Origin: Ctenosaura bakeri
Lineage: Eukaryota; Chordata; Lepidosauria; Squamata; Iguanidae
DNA length: 64,000 bases
Assembly: GCA_948474755.1 (NCBI GenBank)
Contig: CAOLHI010001013.1
Span: 496,001-560,000, forward strand
Reading direction: 5' to 3'
Shown here: piece after piece, positions 1 to 10,865 of the stretch
How positions within the stretch are numbered: position 1 is the stretch's first letter
Layout: each line of letters begins with the position of its first letter
The notes under the pieces: generated by a model
Told to the model about the DNA's origin: nothing
Database searches by the model: none
The model's input: the letters and a program-made list of their open reading frames with translations, nothing else
Program-made: the position numbers and the translations under genes

Positions 1-14
1 GTGCAGAAATGGCC
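1..14. mobile_element. Right terminus of a hairpin MITE cut by the window edge
   Basis: The window opens with GTGCAGAAATGGCC followed by TAA. This is the terminal sequence seen at the right ends of the complete hairpin MITEs at 4782-4926 and 61161-61364, and TAA is also the target duplication of the 4782 copy. Only the last 14 bases lie in the window. Confidence 0.6.
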
Positions 15-948
15 TAAGTTGTGTCATCTCCAGAAGAAATATTTTTTATTAGACTGCATAATAAAAGTCTGATAAATAACTGTCAGAAAATATTGAATGT
101 ACTAGATGCTGCAGAAGGTATCCTGCAGAAGGCAATTTAGTCAAGAGAGCAAAGCACTGGATGCTGATCACACCATCTTTGCAGCTGACTGCCAAGCAAC
201 TTGGCACAAGAGAAATAAATGTAATATTCTATCCTGAGTTAAATATGACCTGAGAAACCTTGCTTGAATTGTATGACTTCCAGCTAGTTAGTCAAACAAC
301 AACAGAGCTTAGAAAAGTTCCTTTATTTTCAGTTACAGCTTCCAGAATATCCATCTAGCATGGCTACTTTTATGGACTACAGTTCTCAGAAACCCTCAGA
401 CAGGATGATTGTTTGGGGGACTTCTGCTTTTAATTTTTGTACTACAACATCCAGTATGGCCAGTGGTGTCTATATCTGACCATAATCTATAATTGTTGCC
501 AGAAGGCAAGAGTGGCTCTGCTGCTTGGGGTATTTTGGGAGCTGCAATTCCAAAAAGCAGTTTGTCTAGGCTCTGCATCAGTAAATAGAGACATGTGAGT
601 TTATTGCTCTTTTGATCTGAATAAGAGTTGTAATCTATGCATCAGGAAGGCAGTGGTTTATGGAAGCTACAGGATCTCATGAGTTGTGTAAAGGCATTGA
701 TTCTTTCCTTCATCCCATTGCCCCCTGCTGACTTATTCTTTTTGAGACCTTACCTTTCTGCATTGAGTAAAAATGTCTGAAGAGAGCTTCTACACACATT
801 CTGTTTTTCTTGCAGTTGGGAAGTATGATTAAGAAGGCTTCATGATTGCAGGGGACTTTCTGTGTACAGTCAGCTGACCTTCCTGCTCAAGGTGTGAAGC
901 CTGGAGATGGAATAGATGGAATGTTGAATGGCCACGTGGCCGTATGCC
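15..948. other. Stretch with no recognised gene or repeat
   Basis: AT-rich sequence. Open frames are short and do not resemble known proteins. A fragment near 440-560 carries gctgcaattccaaaa, a motif typical of decayed palindromic MITEs, but no boundaries can be set. Confidence 0.4.
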
Positions 949-1414
949 CATACCCTGCAACATTTCAAATATGAAAACCAGGACAGATGTGACCCAGCAG
1001 AATATGGTTAAGATCGCAAAAGTTATTAATGAGGAAGAACAGAGAAGCTAGGAGAGGCCATAGCAGTTTACTTTTAACAGAGGCTACTGGGAAGGCCAAG
1101 ACTCCATTCTCCTTCTGCTCCTCTCCTTCCTGCTGTGTTTTTTTTATTTTTTATTTTATTTGAATACATCATACATACAAATTAGGCACAACATTTATAT
1201 TTTATACCTTCCCCCATTCCCCCCATCCCTGGAATGATATTTCATAATTAATTTCTTTTTCTCTATATATCATTTTAATTCTATTATCCACATCATCATA
1301 GCCCTCTCCTTTACAAACTCAGTCAGTTTCTCCCACCTCCTGGACCAGTTCTCTTCTCTCAGCTGACTTATATTGGAGAAAAGGAGATTATATCTAAAAT
1401 CAAACAACATATAG

Positions 1415-1785
1415 ACTCAAAAATATGCCAATCAATTCAAGATCAAGACTCAAAAATATGCCAATGAGCACCACCCAGACTCTGGAAGTCCTTCTACAGG
1501 GAACAATACAATGGGTTGCTAATGTACTTAATGCACTGCTATGCATATCCCCTGACTAACAATACATCCTGGGGGATATCGCATTTAACAATAAGCCATC
1601 ACACAGGCCAACTGTAACACATGCAAATTGCTCCCTCCCACCCAGGGACTACACAAGTATATATACTCTGTCTCACTTTCATGCCACCAGATCTTCTGAA
1701 GATGCCAGCCACAGATGCAGGCAAAACATCAGGAGAAAATATTAATAGAACACAGCCTCAAAGCCTGGAAAACCCACAACAACCT
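1415..1785 (+). mobile_element. Penelope-like element fragment, 371 bp, with perfect target duplication
   Basis: Flanked by a perfect 13-bp direct repeat AAACAACATATAG (1402-1414 and 1786-1798). Its 3' part carries the landmark of vertebrate Penelope-like retroelements: a CTGAAGATGCC...GCAGGC...AAAAC block, then caggagaaaat and a terminal cctggaaaacccacaacaa. No reverse transcriptase or GIY-YIG coding sequence remains, so this is a 5'-truncated copy. It contains an internal 20-nt direct repeat (1413-1432 and 1446-1465). Confidence 0.7.
1696..1730 (+). ncRNA. Decayed hammerhead-ribozyme core of the Penelope-like element
   Basis: CTGAAGA (1696-1702) fits the CUGANGA core box. It is followed by a stem-II-like pair (GCCAGC against GCAGGC around ACAGAT) and then AAAAC, where the hammerhead consensus requires GAAAC, and ATC in place of the usual GTC. 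Hammerhead motifs are established components of Penelope-like elements. The lost G in the GAAA box and imperfect stem II suggest the ribozyme is inactive. Confidence 0.5.
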
Positions 1786-2105
1786 AAACAACATATAGTC
1801 TGCTATATAGTATTTCCATCTGCTAAGGTTTCACTTTGCTTCATCCTTCCATCCATAGGCAATCACTGCCTGTTCTTCTATTAATAATTGTTTAATTAAA
1901 TATTTCTTCTCCTCCTGTGTTAATTGAGTGGAAACTACTTTTGCACACTGAACTCAGTTCACAGCAATTGAAGTAAGCTGAGAACAAAGCTGGAAAGTGG
2001 GTAGAGGAGAAAAAAATGTGGAACATTCTGAGAGCAGCTGAAAAAGTGGAATGACAAAGGATTAATCAGAACTGTCCTGTCAAATTGGAACAGTTGGAGA
2101 GTATG

Positions 2106-3357
2106 CGTGCCTCACCTCTCTTTCGGAATTCCTTGTTCAAGCTTAATGCTTGAACACAACACAGTCAAGAAGTCTTTCATATTTCCAGTGAAGTGGCATG
2201 AGATATTTGGACCTTTATGGCTGTAACCTCTAGGATTTGCTAATACCTTTAGCAGGATGCCTGTGACTGAATGCTTTAAATACTGGCATAGTCATAAATA
2301 CCTGAATTGACAAACAGCTGCTACATGTGAATCATCAGTTTCCAGTAGCCAAGTATGGAAAGCTGTTTTTTTTAAAACAACAACAACAACAAAAAAAAAC
2401 TTGGCATCATGGATGATACAAATATCCTTCTAAAAATAAAATAAAAAGAGAAGCGGTTTCAAGAAGCTCCTGTTATTCTTTCCCCATTTTAATACAAACT
2501 GGAGGGTTGGATGAGAAGGAGAGTGGGGAACTTACTGCTGCTTCTTTTACCCGGTCTGGAATGCTACAGGCATGCCTGTTGCTAGGATGAGAAATGGTTT
2601 AGCTGAGGTGGTCAAGGATACGGGCGTGTGGGAGCTCTAGTTTCAAACATCTGGAGAGTCAAAAATGCCTCATCCTATCTATTGCATAGTTTAAGAATAA
2701 CCAACTAGGAGAGTTCTCACTGTTAGTCCTTAAAAGAATTTATTTACATATAGAACATTATCAGCACAGTAAATGTTTCTATGTGGCCTTTTTAAAAAGG
2801 CTTCGATAAAATGAAATTTTCCTTGTTTTTTCTTTACTAGTTAAATTTATGTTTCACCTTTCTGCCAATTTGCTGAAGCTGGCATATAGAGTTCCCGGTC
2901 TTTCCTTATAATGACCCTGTGCTGTAAGCCAGGCTGAGAAGGGGTGATGAAGGAGCAGAAGATTTTGTGAGCAGCCTTTTTAAAAAACCGACATGATTAA
3001 AATAACTTTTTTTTTAAAGTTTAGGACTCTGGTTTCCCACCCAGGCATAACCTGGCCTGCCAAGGGTTCCAGTCCCACCCCTTTCTAAAGCCCCACCCTT
3101 TCTAGGGGGGCAGGAGAGTGAGACAAAGACCTCTGTTCGGGTGCTACCAGGGTTTTTTCGAAATGCAGGCTGTGTGGGATTTACTCACTTGTCCTCTTAT
3201 GCCCTTTCATGGGCAGGGAAATAAAACGAGGTTCTTACCTGAAGCACTCACTAGAAGGATTTCAAGTGATGCTTCAGATCAGGGAACAAAGCTATAATCC
3301 CTGATATCATTTGGCCCATGGAGGATTGCGAGATAATTCAGCCTCTCAGGCAATTTT
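2106..3357. other. No gene seen; one decayed repeat fragment
   Basis: Mostly unrecognised AT-rich sequence. About 2850-2960 reads like the minus-strand 3' region of a LINE/SINE (cacctttctgccaa, agttcccggtctttcc, aagccaggctgagaa). A pyrimidine/purine-rich piece about 3045-3130 (cccaccc, ggggggcagg) is unassigned. No credible exon. Confidence 0.4.
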
Positions 3358-3858
3358 TGATCTGAAAGTGCTGGTCATGATCTATAAAGCCTACACAGTT
3401 TGGGACCAGATTGTCTGAAAGACTGTATATCCTGATAAGAGCCTGCTAGAGTTTTGAGATTGTGTGTGTGTGTGTGTGTACGGACTTTCTCTTAGTCTCA
3501 CCATCTTCACATGCACATTTGGCGTGGCCATAACAGAAAGATTTCTTGGTGGCTGCTCCCAGGCTATAGTATTCCCTGCCATGGGAGGTGAGATTAGATC
3601 TCTCCTTTGTTCTGTTTACAATGACCAGCGAAGACTTATTTGCTCATCCAGGCTTTTCACTTTTAACTAGCAGCTGTAGAACTGTGCTGTACTTGGGGTG
3701 TACTGTATATTATTATTTTTGTTGTTGTAATTAAATGTGCTTTTAACTATTTTAAATGAATGTTTGTAATATGATAATGTAAATATTGTTTTAACTTTTG
3801 AATTTTAATTCTATTTTTCTTTATCTAAGAAATATAAGTTAAACAAACAAACAAAATT
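3358..3858 (+). mobile_element. L2-type LINE 3' end
   Basis: Translated pieces match the C-terminus of L2 reverse transcriptase: an FDLKVLVMIYKAY segment near 3360, then a region equivalent to the LWNxLPxEIR ... FRRRLKTF motif (FPAMGGEIRSLL, SSRLFTF) near 3570-3665. The terminal part is AT-rich with attctatttttcttta and ends in an AAAC-type short repeat (3841-3858). The frame is broken, and a (GT)9 run at 3462-3479 lies in the former coding part. Confidence 0.65.
3462..3479. repeat. (GT)9 microsatellite
   Basis: Uninterrupted GT dinucleotides inside the decayed L2 copy. Confidence 0.85.
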
Positions 3859-4781
3859 AAATTGTGTTCCATACTCAGACATGGACAGGCTATACACACA
3901 CAACTGCCATGCTTTCTCTGTTCTGTGTAAACTGTTTGAGTACTGCCAGAGCATCACCTCAATTTCCTCATTTTTCCCTTGGATATTGTGTCAGCCTTTA
4001 AACAAGGCCGAGAGCTGTAAAGATCAGGCATGTGTTAAAATTGCAGCACACATTTAATTGGGATTGTTGGCAGATTCAAAATGCAAAGTGAAGCCGCTTG
4101 GCTGATCTTTACGTAAAACAGCCTGTGGGTTTTTGACATTGCAGTTTCTCAGCTATTGCATGCTTTTTCATGAACAGGTTAAATAATAAGTGGAGAGAAC
4201 TTTTTAGGGAAAAAATGTGTCTATGAAGTGTGGATGTTCAAAATGCAAATGAACTTCTTTTGAAGCCTTCATATAAATGTACAGAAATTGTAATGTCAGT
4301 GGAGTACCATAGACATTGTTAACTGCCATTCAAAATATTTGGTTGATGACAGATCTGGGTCATGGAAGGACATTTTCTGGGCATCACATTCATGTTCAGA
4401 TTGTACAAGAAGAAAGGTGGAAATGAACTTATCTTTGCCACTGTTCCAAATCTTCCTCCAAAAATAGTTTTAGAGTAATAATCTTTGTGCAGAAATTGCA
4501 CAGGAAGAACCTAAAAATGTAATAGTGTGCTAACTATGAGATGCTGGCTGAAGGATTCTGGGAATTGTAGATAATTTTTCTGAAATCTGCTAATTACAGC
4601 CCGATTGTGAGGCTCCTGAGACCTGGGAAAGCCAACTCTCTTTGGTCTTGAGTACAGCAAATGCTGAGGACATCAATAGTCTTATGCCTCTAAACTAGGA
4701 GTGGAGGCTCTCCAGCTGTTTTGGGATGCAACTTCCACAATAAATTGTCCTTGATGAAGGCTTTTGGGAGTGTGAGGCTAA
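3859..4781. other. Unique AT-rich stretch, possible conserved non-coding element at 3960-4320
   Basis: No ORF or repeat is recognised. The segment 3960-4320 lacks repeat signatures and contains motifs such as catgtgttaaaattgcag, ttaattggga and tgcaaatgaac (octamer-like). It reads like unique vertebrate intergenic DNA, but conservation cannot be judged here. The end (about 4545-4780) includes pieces of palindromic MITEs (gattctgggaattgtag). Confidence 0.3.
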
Positions 4782-4926
4782 GGCCATTTCCACACTAGCT
4801 TGTTTTAGTGCTATTATTGCACTTTCAACATCCTTTGAGGTCCCTCTTTAAACTGCAAACCCCAAGATTCCATAGGAAGTTGAAAGTGGAATAATAGCTC
4901 TATAACAGGTTAGTGCAGAAATAGCC
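4782..4926. mobile_element. Hairpin MITE (GGCC-ended) with TAA target duplication
   Basis: Starts GGCCATTTCCACAC and ends GTGCAGAAATAGCC. The arms are complementary: ttgcactttcaacatcct and ccataggaagttgaaagtgg. TAA sits directly outside both ends (4779-4781 and 4927-4929). At 145 bp it is a shortened member of the roughly 200-bp family at 7716 and 61161. Confidence 0.8.
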
Positions 4927-5737
4927 TAAAAACATCAGGCATACCAAGGGCTCAAAACCAGAGGTGGAAATGGTATGCCCCTCCAGATCTTGTTGAACTG
5001 GAACTACGGGCATTCTTCACCATTGGCTACATGTGCTAGGGTTGCTAGACATGGCAGTTCAGCAATATCTAGAGGCCATACAGTTCTCACTCCTGCTATA
5101 ACTGCCTTCTTCTCCAATGTGATGGTGCTCTTCAGATGATTTGGAATATAGTCAAACACAAGTAGCATGGCCAGTGGCTGGGCATGATGTGAGTTGCAAA
5201 CTAAACCCTGGAGATCACCAGGTTGGAAGAGGTTGTATTTAAAATAATTGTAATTGCAAGTAATTGCTTTTTAATACTGAAAGCTAAGACTCATCCTCTC
5301 ATCTTCTTTACCAACACCTTTTTCCTCCTCTTCCCTGCACACCTCCCCATCATATCAGAACAAGAATGCTGGTGAATTTACTCAATTGCAGACCATTTTG
5401 TGATATTTATTCTTACCAATTGAAATATAGAGATTTGTGTTGCATTTGGAATATTAACTAATGTATTCAAGAGGCATACCAAACACTAGATGCACAAGCT
5501 TAGCAGTTTTTCCCAGAAGTCAATTCAGAGTAATAAAACAAAAATCCATCACAAAGGGATGTTCTTTAAAAACATTTCTTGATGTACCCTTTCATGATTT
5601 TGCTGCATTGACAGCTCTTGTTTTGTTTGACTTTGTTTCACAAGGAAATACAATCTGTGTCTTTGAGGTGAGGAGGACAGCAATATCTGTTTACTACTTT
5701 TAAAATTTAAAACAGGATGTTTTTGAAGTTAAAAACA
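4927..5737. other. Decayed palindromic repeat, then unrecognised sequence
   Basis: About 4960-5100 is a degenerate palindromic repeat: cccctccagatcttgttgaactgg on the left and gcagttcagcaatatctagagg on the right are inverted partners. The rest is AT-rich. The 80-codon frame at 5461-5703 resembles nothing known. Confidence 0.4.
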
Positions 5738-5944
5738 GGGTGATTGAATGTTGGACTAGGACTCCAGATCAGGATTCGCTTTCCCATTGAGCCATGGAAA
5801 CCCACCAGGTGACCTTGGGTAATTTATACTCTGTCAGCCTTGGGAGAAGGCAATGACAAACCTCTTCTGAATAAATCTTGTCAAGAAAACCCTAGGACAG
5901 GGCTGGCATAAGTCAAAGTTGCAGGCACATAACAACAACAACAA
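5738..5944 (+). mobile_element. tRNA-derived SINE (family S1)
   Basis: Lacks part of the tRNA head but keeps ttggactaggactcc, gccatggaaacccacc, gtgaccttggg, the aaggcaatgacaaacctc block, and the 3' tail cataagtcaaagttgcaggc with (AAC)n. It is one of about nine S1 copies here. The consensus is recognisable as gccagtgtggtgtagtgg at the 5' end and acttgaaggcacacaac at the 3' end. Confidence 0.8.
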
Positions 5945-6269
5945 TTTGTTCTATGTCATGTGCATGTCCATCACTGTAGAAAAACTGCTTCTATGTACCT
6001 TGTCTAAGTAACATGACTGTCAGCAAGTTCTTTTCATTTTCCTTCCAAGAAGATGAAGAAATAGGTTGTGCTGCCCAGCCTACAGTTGGATAAACACAAA
6101 AACATTATTTAATATTTCACCATTCTACCAAAGCTGGAATGCATGGAGGCTCAAAGTAAGGCTAAAAAATTAATACAGATAAAACAAAAAGTTACAATCT
6201 TGAAATACAGTTAGATAAATCACAGTGTTACAATGCAATTGAAATGAAAGTAGTTTTTCAAAGTTGCAT
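5945..6269 (-). repeat. Probable L2 3'-UTR fragment within unassigned sequence
   Basis: About 6100-6220 has the layout of a minus-strand L2 3' UTR: atttcaccattctaccaaagctgg, then ggctcaaagtaaggct, then aaattaatacagataaaaca. The rest is unassigned. Confidence 0.3.
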
Positions 6270-6438
6270 TATCTGTCCATCTAGACTGCATTATCTATTC
6301 TGATGGCCAGTTGCTCTCCATGATTTGAAGGAGAAGCTTTTCTAGCCACTTGCTACCTAATCCTTTGAGTGGAGATGTAAATAATTTAATCTTCTGAATG
6401 CAAAGCATACCTACTGTCACTGAGCTATGGCAAGTCCC
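6270..6438 (-). mobile_element. tRNA-derived SINE (family S3), minus strand
   Basis: Read on the minus strand, it starts near 6438 with a tRNA-Ala-like head (ccatagctcagtgacagta, gcatgcattcagaag analogue). It then has an internal B-box region and the body ending ccatctagactgcattatc near 6280. The family resembles the common lizard SINE beginning ggctgtagctcagtgg. The plus-strand copies at 58788 and 61697 share this layout. Confidence 0.6.
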
Positions 6439-6984
6439 TGCATCCCATCCAATTATGATGGTACCAACTATATCAATAGGATATTGGCAGTCAAAGTTCA
6501 GTTTGCCTTCTTCCTAGCAATGAGCTTGTTGAGTTAACTTAGGGCTGTCAGCATTTTCAGTATTAATGAACTAGAAAACTGCTTCATCGAATCCTACCAC
6601 TTCCTCCCATTTATGGTAGCCTGTTAGGGACAAAGAGCAATAAAAGACAACTGGATGTCAAGGAAAGTAATTTTTTTGTTGCTAGTTTTCACATGGCCAA
6701 GGAAAGGAACAGTCTCTGCCTGCATTGAAATCCCTCAGTACCATCTTAACTGACAACAGGTTAACATTTGAGACAGAATGGAGGTCTGTGATTCTAGCAT
6801 CTTCACTGTTTTTTCTCCTGCACGATGTTTACCATCTTGGCTGGATTAAGAAGCTACTGAAACTTCAAAAGCTTGCAAGATGCATTTTCCGCATTTTGGT
6901 TGACCAAGCAAGGTATCCCCTTTTTTGTGGAATTTGTTGTATTTTGCTATGTGGTCAAAATGGCTACCTCTGAATATAGTCTAA
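6439..6984. other. No gene; possible L2 fragment
   Basis: The frame at 6725-6973 contains LTFETEWRSVILASSLFFL, loosely like an L2 reverse-transcriptase segment (LTFExQxxSVxxSxFxxL), so 6715-6870 may be an old plus-strand L2 piece. No start, splice sites or flanking exons make this a host gene. Confidence 0.25.
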
Positions 6985-7162
6985 GGCCATTTCTGCACGA
7001 GACTGTTATAGCACTTTGATTCCACTTTCAACATTCTATGGAATCCTGGGGTTTGTAGTTTCAGGAGGGGTTGCCTGGCCCCTCCCAAAACTGCAAACCC
7101 CACGATTCCATAGGATGTTGAAAGTGGAATCAGAGCGCTACAACGGTCTTGTGAGGAAAGGG
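6985..7162. mobile_element. Hairpin MITE (GGCC-ended)
   Basis: Starts GGCCATTTCTGCAC with TAA just outside (6982-6984). The two arms around a gggaggggcc-like centre are complementary: ccactttcaacattctatgg and ccataggatgttgaaagtgg. The right terminus is degraded (gtgaggaaagg), so no right-side duplication is visible. Confidence 0.75.
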
Positions 7163-7715
7163 GACAAGACAGTGATTCCCACACTTGAGTCTAGTGCAAA
7201 AGTAACTTTTGCACTACAGTTTCCAGAATGTCCCAGACACCATGACCATAATAAGATTTTCCAATTCTGTTCCTTGTCTTCTGATACCTTTATGATGTCT
7301 ATAATACTGAAGATATTGTTGGGGTGAAACTCGGTATGTATAATCTAAGATTCTCTTGCTCAGAACACTTGGAATAAGAGATCTACCTCATCCGCTCAGA
7401 CAATGATGATATGCTGTGATATGGGACTGTTGCCTACTGTGATACTAACACATGCTATGGTGCTTGAAAATAAAGAATGCTTTAGTAATAGTACTTAGGG
7501 TTTAAATCCATTTAGTCCCAATGAGAGTAAACCAGCTGACAGAGCTGCCTTATCTGTTAGGCTCTTTAGGCAGAATTCCTAGGGCTTACGGAAATTTTAG
7601 GGCCTACAAAACACAATTAGCAAAGGCATCAGTCTGATTCTGAAAAGCATCAGTCAGATTCTGAAAAGGAATATCCTCATGAAACTTGTTAAAAGGTATT
7701 TTAGTAGCAAACTCA
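7163..7715. other. Unassigned; 21-bp tandem duplication
   Basis: No gene. A two-unit tandem repeat, gcatcagtctgattctgaaaa then gcatcagtcagattctgaaa, spans 7625-7668. Motifs around 7200-7240 (cactacagtttccagaatgtcc) belong to decayed palindromic MITEs. Confidence 0.4.
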
Positions 7716-7917
7716 GGGCCTTTCTGCACTACACCGTTTTAGTGTTATTATTCCACTTTCAACAGCCTATGGAATCCTGGGGTTTGCAGTTTAGGGAGGG
7801 GCATTTAGAATACTCAGCCAAAGAGCCCTTTGGCCTTAGTAAACTACAAACCTCAGAATTCCACAGGATGTTGAAAGTGGAACAATAGCACTATAATTGT
7901 GTAGTGTGGAAAGGCCC
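7716..7917. mobile_element. Complete hairpin MITE, 202 bp, TCA target duplication
   Basis: Starts GGGCCTTTCTGCACTACAC and ends GTGTAGTGTGGAAAGGCCC, with TCA directly outside on each side (7713-7715 and 7918-7920). Near-complete self-complementarity: ttattccactttcaacagcc pairs with ggatgttgaaagtggaacaa. It is the best type copy of this family. Coding-like frames across it are artefacts. Confidence 0.85.
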
Positions 7918-7924
7918 TCAGGGA

Positions 7925-8030
7925 ATTTTTTTTTACCATAATTCCCAGAATCCTCTAGCCTAGGACTCATGCTGGCTAGAGGAATCTGAATGAATCCAAA
8001 AAAGGAACTTTTCCAAGCTCTGGATAATCC
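7925..8030. repeat. Small palindromic repeat (actcccagaatcc type)
   Basis: Contains cataattcccagaatcctctagcc and a degenerate inverted partner ggctagaggaatctgaatga, then ggaacttttccaagctctgg. The same pattern occurs at 12601-12706, 20930-21001 and 35650-35772, which indicates one old MITE family. Confidence 0.5.
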
Positions 8031-9535
8031 TGAGGGATTAAAAAAAATGGTTTGCAAACTCTAATAAGTCATTCTGCAGCTGAGCATGTTTTCCTCTTAT
8101 GATCTTTCTTAATGTTATATGGTGAAAAAAGTTGATTAAAATAGCTGATTTAGGGCAAGGATTTATGTCATTCATGTAAATGATTTAAATTGATTTTCAT
8201 AAATAAAACCAAGAACACAATAGTATATGTATTTATTTACCAGCTAGTCCCAATATATTCAGTGGGGTTCATTTCCAGGCAAATGGGCAAAGGATTGTTA
8301 GCCTTTGCACAGTGACATGAGAGTAAGCTACACTGGACAGAATGGGACCTGCTTCTAAGTAAACATGAAAAGGATTGCATTGCTACTTATTTTTGACATT
8401 CGTGGCACATAAATGGATTACACTGTTAATTAAAACATTTCAACTGGCACATCCCATCTTGTTAGGATTATCTTGAGGAGCTTTATGGTTGCCATAAAAA
8501 TTATGTGAATTCATGCAAATTCTTCTAAGAAGGGATGCAAACAGTAACACACATTTTGCAGCATATATCTTAATTGGAGGCTATGTTGACATTCCCTGTT
8601 GAATGTAGCAGTTAATTGTTCTCTTATTGCAGGAAAATGGAATGAGCTCATTCCACACTATTGGAATGTGTCAAATCAAACAGAAAGGAGTGATATTATA
8701 ATAGAATGTTTAAAAGGTATTTACAGATTCAAATATGGCTAGGTAAATAGGAACAGATGTTGAATTTGTACAGAAAAATAAGTTTATCAGAGTGACATCA
8801 GAATTAGATTGGTGCCACTGAGGAAACATTGATTTTTCTTAAAACCTTGATTGTATCTCTGCAGAACATTGTCTAAGGGGTTGGAACAGAGAGCATGATT
8901 TGCCAAGCACTCTTGAGCGTCAGTGCACACAGCTGGGCAGCTGTTCACTCAAGTATCCTGTGTTAGCTAGTGCAATGAAACACCTGGCATGTTCAGCATC
9001 TGGAAAGCTAACTAAAGAGTGACTATAGAGGATGAAGGGGTGTATTCCTATATGGAAGAGCTGCCATTTTGGGGCAATGGGAGGAACAAGTGGCTTCTGC
9101 CTCTTCTGCTGGAAGCATCCTGTAGCAGTTTCCTATCCAGCCTACAAACTTGTTTACTTGTTACCTCTAGTCTGTGATCAGAGATTAGAAGCTTTTTAAA
9201 GTCTAGGAAGCTTTTTCATGGCTCTGAACTTTACTCTGTAGCCATTTGTGCTGGGACTTACTCCTGAGTAGATTATATATAAAATTTAAGCATCGTTTGC
9301 ACTGAGACTTACCTCTTTTTAATTCATTGAATCAAGATATGCTTTATAGGAATTTAGTTATGATCAAACTGAAAGGAATTACGTCTGCTGCCATGAACTT
9401 TGCTTCTATCCTGCCTATGAGTACTAGTATGCCATACGGCCTTCAATACCCTTCTGTAGATGCCTGTAGGTTTTCTTTTTGGGCTTTTGGCCCAACATCA
9501 GCTCCTTAGCCAATGAATGTTAGCTTTTAGAATGG
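8031..9535. other. No gene recognised; scattered old repeat motifs
   Basis: AT-rich. About 8250-8400 contains the amniote repeat pattern attcagtggggttcatttcc and gggacctgcttctaagtaaacatg, an old short palindromic element. About 9245-9330 has a second trace (ctgggacttactcctgagta). No exon-like ORF. Confidence 0.35.
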
Positions 9536-10330
9536 TGTTACCCTGATTCCTGGGGTCCCTTGGGGGACACTTCAGTACGCTCCACGTGATGGGGAATGGA
9601 AACTAGCCAGAGCACCAGCAATAGCAATGCGAGAGGCAGGGTAACCTAGCGGAGTCTTTTTACCCAATTTTTACGGGGTCAGGCCAAGCAAGGATGTCCA
9701 ATAAATGATTTTATTGAATGCAAGTCTCACGCACCATGCATCCAAGAGCTATTAAGAAACAAAAGAGAGGAAATTGGATAGGGGAGTATTGGAGGGGTAC
9801 AGTTGGGGTAATACTGCACCTTTTCCTGAAGTCCTGGGGTCTGGGAAGGCAGCAGAGAAGTGGGGCTCAGCACGGAGAGGGCTGAGGGGATCATTCAACG
9901 GATGGAGCAACGGTCTGCTGGGGTGACCAGAAGTGATCCAAAGAACCACTCAAAAACTGGGACTATTTTTAGGGGAAAAAGTGCCTGGAGAACTAATACT
10001 TTCCTGGGGAAAACAATGGGTGTTGGAGTGATAATGAAGCTCCACCATGGTAATTTCCTTTGTGTGATGGGATTGCAAGGTGTTGTCAAAGTCTTAGGAT
10101 CTTCGGCTGTGTTAGTTTGTGTTGTGACTTCAGGTAAATGGTCCTCGCCCGATGGAATATTTGCTCAACTTGGGGCAGACACACTGATCCCCTCAAGTTG
10201 GCTTCTCAGGGGATGAGGACCCTTTGTCTATTGTGGGTTTGCACAACTTGAGATCTCCTGGGGCTATGTGACTGAGGATTTTATTGGCTTGACCTGGTTT
10301 TCGATCTTTGACCATTGCTGCCTACATGCC
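9536..10330. other. Unrecognised, less AT-rich block; possible LTR-element remnant
   Basis: Higher GC than its surroundings, with an AATAAA-like palindrome near 9699-9716 and a 118-codon plus-strand frame (9860-10216) overlapped by minus-strand frames. The encoded sequence matches no family I know and has no retroviral or LTR motif. It could be a fragment of an LTR element or of an uncharacterised repeat. A self-genome search would decide. Confidence 0.3.
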
Positions 10331-10865
10331 CACCTGGGTGACCTCTCAGGCACATTGAATCATATTTTAATATCAAAATTGTAGAGTTTTTCCAGTGAGA
10401 TAACAATGGGGATGGGAATTGCTGAATTGTAGCTCTGGAGTTCTCACCAATGGTTCTGCAGAATAGGACTGCATAATGATCCAGTCCAACATTTGGAAGG
10501 CCATATAATTTGGACAGAGAAGAAACACATCCAATATGAAGGGAAGATTCAATTAATTTGGCTCTGTGGGTGTTTGGCAGGATTAACATTTCTATGGGTC
10601 ATAGGAGATTAAATATTGGCAATTTGTATCTCTACAGCAGGGGTAGGAAGCAGGTGGCAAGAGGGCTGTGTGCAGGACTCCTAAGAACATTTGAAATGTT
10701 GGACCATTCCCCCCATCAAAAATCTGGTAAAAAGGGAATAATTGCTGCTGCTAGAACTTGCTAGGAGCAACTATTCTACTTTTAAATAGGGTAATTTTGA
10801 AGGTTTTTTAAAAGCCTCCCGAACTAAACATGTATTTCTGGCCACTTCTTGTTTTTTTTAACTCC
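10331..10865. other. No gene seen
   Basis: Unassigned sequence with traces of palindromic repeats near 10425-10510. The frames on both strands are unlike known proteins. Confidence 0.35.

Larger units (their letters stand above)
1141..1912 (-). mobile_element. L1-like insertion (minus strand) inside the MITE
   Basis: Begins with a T-rich run (poly-A tail of a minus-strand retroelement) and is flanked by near-identical duplications: CCTGCTGTGTT ending about 1140 and CCTCCTGTGTT beginning about 1910 (10 of 11 match). The body is AT-rich 3'-UTR-like sequence without an ORF. It is itself interrupted by the Penelope-like insert at 1415-1785. L1 is inferred from the long poly-A and target duplication, not from protein similarity. 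Confidence 0.5.
949..2105. mobile_element. MITE with CATACCCTSCAAC/GTTGGAGAGTATG ends, split by an insertion
   Basis: Left part 949-1140 begins CATACCCTGCAACATTTC and right part 1913-2105 ends CAGTTGGAGAGTATG. Together they match the continuous copy at 22020-22376 and the partial copies at 40712-41355 and 58335-58576: gatgaggaagaaca, cagcagtttgcttttac, then ttgagagcagctgaaaaa. The middle is occupied by an L1-like insertion. It has no coding capacity and looks non-autonomous. The superfamily is uncertain, because no clear target duplication is seen. Confidence 0.75.
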
